A stretch of 7,932 bases of DNA from Sandaracinaceae bacterium (lineage in GTDB: Bacteria > Myxococcota_A > Polyangia > Polyangiales > Houyiibacteriaceae): positions 1-7,932 of the forward strand of contig JAAZAH010000078.1 of assembly GCA_012514415.1 (NCBI GenBank). Direction: 5' to 3'. Within the stretch, counting starts at the first letter, position 1. Every line of letters starts with the position of its first letter. Shown here piece after piece: positions 5,403 through 7,932 of this stretch. A program made the translations under genes and the position numbers. The notes beneath the pieces are model-generated. The model was given only the letters and a program-made list of their open reading frames with translations, was not told the DNA's origin and made no database searches.

Positions 5403-7622
5403 GTGGATCCTCTCGAAGCATCCGGCCATGACGCCCGCGCGCTCTTCTCGGAGCCCCGCGTCCTCGAGGCGGGCTATGGGAGCACGCTTGAGCTCGCTTT
5501 TCGTTCCGTGGTCGATACACTCGGCTTCGCTCCGGGTTCACCTGAGCTCGTGCTCGAGCGGGTCTTTCGTCATTGTCGCGACGGGCTCTATCAATATCTC
5601 TTCATCCGCACGAACGAGAAGCGAGCGTTGGAAATTCTCACGAGGCTCGAGACGGAGATGCTGTCGGATGAGACCCTCCTTGCGCCGCCGGGCCCGCGGG
5701 CGAAGCTTTTTGCGCGTGCACGCGTCGAGCTCAAGGGCGCCGTCGAGCCTCGTTTTGCGCCGGACGATTCCGTTTGGTGGAGGCGATCGGGGAGCCGCCG
5801 CGCGTATCTGAATGGGCTCGCCAAGCTTCGTTCGAGCTTGGATGCGCGTGAATTTGAGATCGCCGAGCTCGTTCATACGCGTCGGCTTCGTCATGAGGAG
5901 ATCGCTTATCTCCTCGGCGAGCCCGTGGAAGCGGTCGAGTCCACCCTTCTCGAGGTCGAATCGAGGGCGATCGCGCTCCTAGGCGAATATCCGGGCTCGT
6001 ATAGCGGCACTCTGGGCGGAGCACTCCTTGAGGCGTTCGCCCTCCGAGGCTCCATCCGCCCTCCCAACCGGAAAGCCCCGATCCTCAAGGATGGAGACGT
6101 GGTCGCCGGCCGGTACCGCATCGAGCGTCATCTCGGCGCCGGCGCATCCGCCGATGTCTATCGCGCCGCGGATCTCGAAGTTCCGGATCATATCGTCGCG
6201 CTCAAACTTTTTCGCCGACCGGCCGCAGACGAGGCGGCGCGCGAGGCCGCTCTCCGCGAGATGCGACTTATCGCGAGCGTGAGCCATCCCTCCGTGGTCC
6301 AGTTCAAGGATCACGGCTGGCATGAAGGCCGGGCCTTCTTTGTGATGCCTTTTTATCGTGGCGAGACGCTGAGAGAGCGCCTCCGTCGCGGTCCGCTCAG
6401 TCGAATGGAAGCGAAGCGGATCTTCGTCCCACTTGCCGAGGCGCTCGCGACGATGCATCGAAGCGGCGTCCGTCATCAGGACATCAAGCCCGAGAACATC
6501 TTCCTCGCTCGCTTTCACGAGGATGAAGATGGCGAGATCCTTCCTGTGCTCCTCGACCTCGGGGTGGCGGCGAAGGATGCTGAGAATGTTCTCGCGGGGA
6601 CTCCGAATTATTTTGCGCCGGAAATTGCCGCCCGTTTTGCCCGCGAACCCGACCCGCCGCACATTACGAATAAAGCAGACGTCTTCTCGCTCGCGCTCGC
6701 CCTTCGAAATGCGCTGAGTCCCTCGGCCGAGGAGGGCGTCCCGGGTGGCGCCGTCGACGCGTTCATCAAATACCGCGCGCGCTTCGCGCCCGAGCCTCCC
6801 GAAGGAGAGGACCTCGCCTACCTCGCGCCATATTTTGAGCGCTGGCTTAACCTCGCTCCAGATGCGCGTCCTGATGCGGAGGAGCTGGCCCGCGAGCTCG
6901 CGATTTTGAGCGCTCCAGAGGAGCGGCGCGCTAGGACCGTGGCCATGCTCCGCTGGCTCGTCCCCACCGTCGTGATGCTCGTCGGACTCTTTGGCGCGGC
7001 GGCGTTCGCGCTCTCGAAGGAAGCAGATCTTCAGCGGCTTGAGGCCGAGCGTGCAAGAGAGATCGCCGCGCTCGAGCGGAGCCGAGCCGAAGAGGCGAGA
7101 CAGCGGGCATCCCGCGTCCGCGAAGATCTCGACCAAGCCCTTGAGGCAAGCCGGGCGCTTGAGGCCGATATCGCGCGCCTCGAGGAGGCGTACCAATCGA
7201 GCCGTCTTACGCGGCAAGAGCTCGCGGCCAAATTGGCGCGCGCCGAAGGTGAGCTCACGCTCCTTGCGCAGCAGCATGAAGAGACGACGAGGCGGCTCAA
7301 CTATGAGCTGCGGCGCACTCGAGAAGCGCGCGACGGCTTAAAGGCCGAGCTCGAAGAGGCGCAGGCTTCGCTAAGCGAAGAAAAGGCGAGCCTTGAGGCC
7401 GAACGCCATCGATCGAGCGAGCTTGTGAACGAGCTGGCGAGCACTCGAGGCGATCTCGAAGAGGCCAAGGGGAGGATCTCGGCGCTTGAGCAGACGATCA
7501 CGGCCGTCCGGACGAGCCTCGAAAATGAGATCCGCGAGGCGGCCGCACGCGAGCGCGATCTGCGCGATGAGATCGCACGGAGGGACGCCGAAATTCGCGC
7601 GCTTTCCGCGCCTCAGCGTTGA
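5403..7622 (+). CDS. Transmembrane Ser/Thr protein kinase with ECF-sigma-like N-terminus and C-terminal coiled coil
   Basis: The 739-residue product has four parts. (1) Residues ~25-195 resemble an ECF sigma factor: region 2-like at ~45-117 (VFRHCRDGLYQYLFIRTNEK, then ALEILTRLETEML) and a region 4-like helix-turn-helix at ~143-193 (SLDAREFEIAELV, HEEIAYLLGEPVEAVES). (2) Residues ~237-502 are a Hanks-type kinase: glycine loop GAGASADV (245-252), VALK Lys268, helix-C Glu286, HPSVV (295-299), catalytic loop HQDIKPEN (358-365, Asp360, Lys362, Asn365), DLG Asp385, APE (405-407), Asp426 and Arg489. The catalytic residues are present, but HRD is HQD and DFG is DLG. (3) One membrane span at ~513-537, preceded by ERRAR, suggesting the N-terminus is inside. 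(4) Residues ~538-735 are a long Glu/Arg/Ala/Leu-rich coiled coil, predicted outside the cytoplasm. The start is GTG 5403: an in-frame TAA lies 9 bp upstream, and no other start is nearby. No Shine-Dalgarno is visible, so leaderless translation is possible. It is divergent from opgG. Substrates are unknown. Confidence 0.93.
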   Translation: MDPLEASGHDARALFSEPRVLEAGYGSTLELAFRSVVDTLGFAPGSPELVLERVFRHCRDGLYQYLFIRTNEKRALEILTRLETEMLSDETLLAPPGPRAKLFARARVELKGAVEPRFAPDDSVWWRRSGSRRAYLNGLAKLRSSLDAREFEIAELVHTRRLRHEEIAYLLGEPVEAVESTLLEVESRAIALLGEYPGSYSGTLGGALLEAFALRGSIRPPNRKAPILKDGDVVAGRYRIERHLGAGASADVYRAADLEVPDHIVALKLFRRPAADEAAREAALREMRLIASVSHPSVVQFKDHGWHEGRAFFVMPFYRGETLRERLRRGPLSRMEAKRIFVPLAEALATMHRSGVRHQDIKPENIFLARFHEDEDGEILPVLLDLGVAAKDAENVLAGTPNYFAPEIAARFAREPDPPHITNKADVFSLALALRNALSPSAEEGVPGGAVDAFIKYRARFAPEPPEGEDLAYLAPYFERWLNLAPDARPDAEELARELAILSAPEERRARTVAMLRWLVPTVVMLVGLFGAAAFALSKEADLQRLEAERAREIAALERSRAEEARQRASRVREDLDQALEASRALEADIARLEEAYQSSRLTRQELAAKLARAEGELTLLAQQHEETTRRLNYELRRTREARDGLKAELEEAQASLSEEKASLEAERHRSSELVNELASTRGDLEEAKGRISALEQTITAVRTSLENEIREAAARERDLRDEIARRDAEIRALSAPQR

Positions 7623-7634
7623 TGAAGGGCATCA
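7620..7634. other. Small inverted repeat spanning both stop codons of the convergent gene pair
   Basis: TGATG (7620-7624) and CATCA (7630-7634) are perfect inverted repeats around a 5-nt centre. The left arm includes the kinase stop TGA and the right arm is the complement of the helicase stop. There is no T-run on either strand, so it is not a standard terminator. The two coding ends are only 9 bp apart. Confidence 0.4.
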
Positions 7635-7932
7635 GCCCGCCTGAAGTGGATGGATCAATGCCCCAGCTGCGGCATTTCGGAGGATGGCGCGCTCGAGATC
7701 GAAAGGGCTTAGATCGTCGGGTAGGGAGACGACCTCGACGCGCCCCGCTTCGAGCCGAGCAAGGAGCTCTCCGCCTCGAAAAAGGAGGCGGTTGTTGGCG
7801 AGTCGCGCGATGGGCTCGCCCGGGACAATCAAGCCGACGAGGTTCAAAGGGTCGACGGCCGAGATGGAGTGAAGAGCGCGCTCGGGCGGCTCCTTGCGGA
7901 TTGCGCGGAGTGAGCTGAGGGCTTCTTTAAGA
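7632..7932 (-). CDS. lhr: C-terminal end of an Lhr-type ATP-dependent helicase (5' part outside window)
   Basis: The minus-strand frame is open from the right edge to a TGA at 7632-7634, giving the last ~99 residues. The segment with SAVDPLNLVGLIVPG, followed by NNRLLFRGG and an LEAG turn, matches the conserved C-terminal signature of Lhr and Lhr-like superfamily 2 helicases (compare the usual 'S-A-x-DPLNLVG-x-x-x-PG ... GNR-x-x-YRDG'). Bacterial Lhr proteins are roughly 1,400-1,500 residues, DEAD/DEAH-type 3'-5' DNA or RNA-DNA helicases linked to DNA repair. The helicase core is outside the window, so activity cannot be judged. An in-frame TTG at 7847 is an internal Leu codon, not a start, because the conserved signature continues upstream of it. 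The gene converges on the kinase gene with a 9-bp gap; no functional link is implied. Confidence 0.85.
   Translation of the reverse strand, partial: LKEALSSLRAIRKEPPERALHSISAVDPLNLVGLIVPGEPIARLANNRLLFRGGELLARLEAGRVEVVSLPDDLSPFDLERAILRNAAAGALIHPLQAG

Noticed and set aside
5979..7277. 432-codon minus-strand frame opposite the kinase gene
   Set aside because: It is antisense to a kinase with all catalytic motifs in order. Long antisense frames are expected opposite GC-rich genes, and the product shows no recognisable domain.
7632..7847. Separate small gene of 71 codons starting at TTG 7847
   Set aside because: The frame continues upstream without a stop to the window edge, and the conserved Lhr C-terminal signature spans this TTG.

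Overview
The window is GC-rich chromosomal DNA that looks Gram-negative. It encodes the two periplasmic glucan synthesis proteins OpgG and OpgH, a Tat-exported lipoprotein signal and a secreted small protein. A large eukaryotic-type Ser/Thr kinase with an added sigma-factor-like domain suggests a kinase-rich, developmentally complex lineage, such as the old Deltaproteobacteria (Myxococcota, Bradymonadota or relatives). That placement is inference; there is no rRNA or other marker here. No mobile element, CRISPR array, tRNA or rRNA was seen.

Layout, left to right: (1) positions 1-408, a plus-strand reading frame open at the left edge, possibly the end of an unrecognised gene; (2) a minus-strand terminator at 445-473; (3) a small exported protein gene at 484-894 (minus); (4) a second minus-strand terminator at 978-1011; (5) opgH at 1071-3479 and opgG at 3548-5197, both minus, forming an opgGH operon read right to left; (6) a divergent intergenic region of about 205 bp with palindromes; (7) a 739-codon plus-strand gene at 5403-7622 for a composite membrane kinase; (8) positions 7632-7932, the minus-strand C-terminal end of an Lhr-type helicase gene, convergent with the kinase gene and separated from it by only 9 bp.

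How they fit together: OpgH (inner-membrane GT2 glucosyltransferase) polymerises and exports a beta-1,2-linked glucan, and OpgG works on it in the periplasm. The kinase gene shares its upstream region with opgGH. Its predicted topology puts a sigma-like region and a kinase domain in the cytoplasm, joined by one membrane span to about 200 residues of extracytoplasmic coiled coil. An envelope or osmotic sensing role next to the glucan operon is a reasonable hypothesis, but it rests only on gene position and domain layout.

The most interesting item is the kinase. Its N-terminal ~200 residues resemble ECF sigma regions 2 and 4, but the would-be DNA-recognition helix is strongly acidic. The domain may therefore have been repurposed for protein-protein contact.
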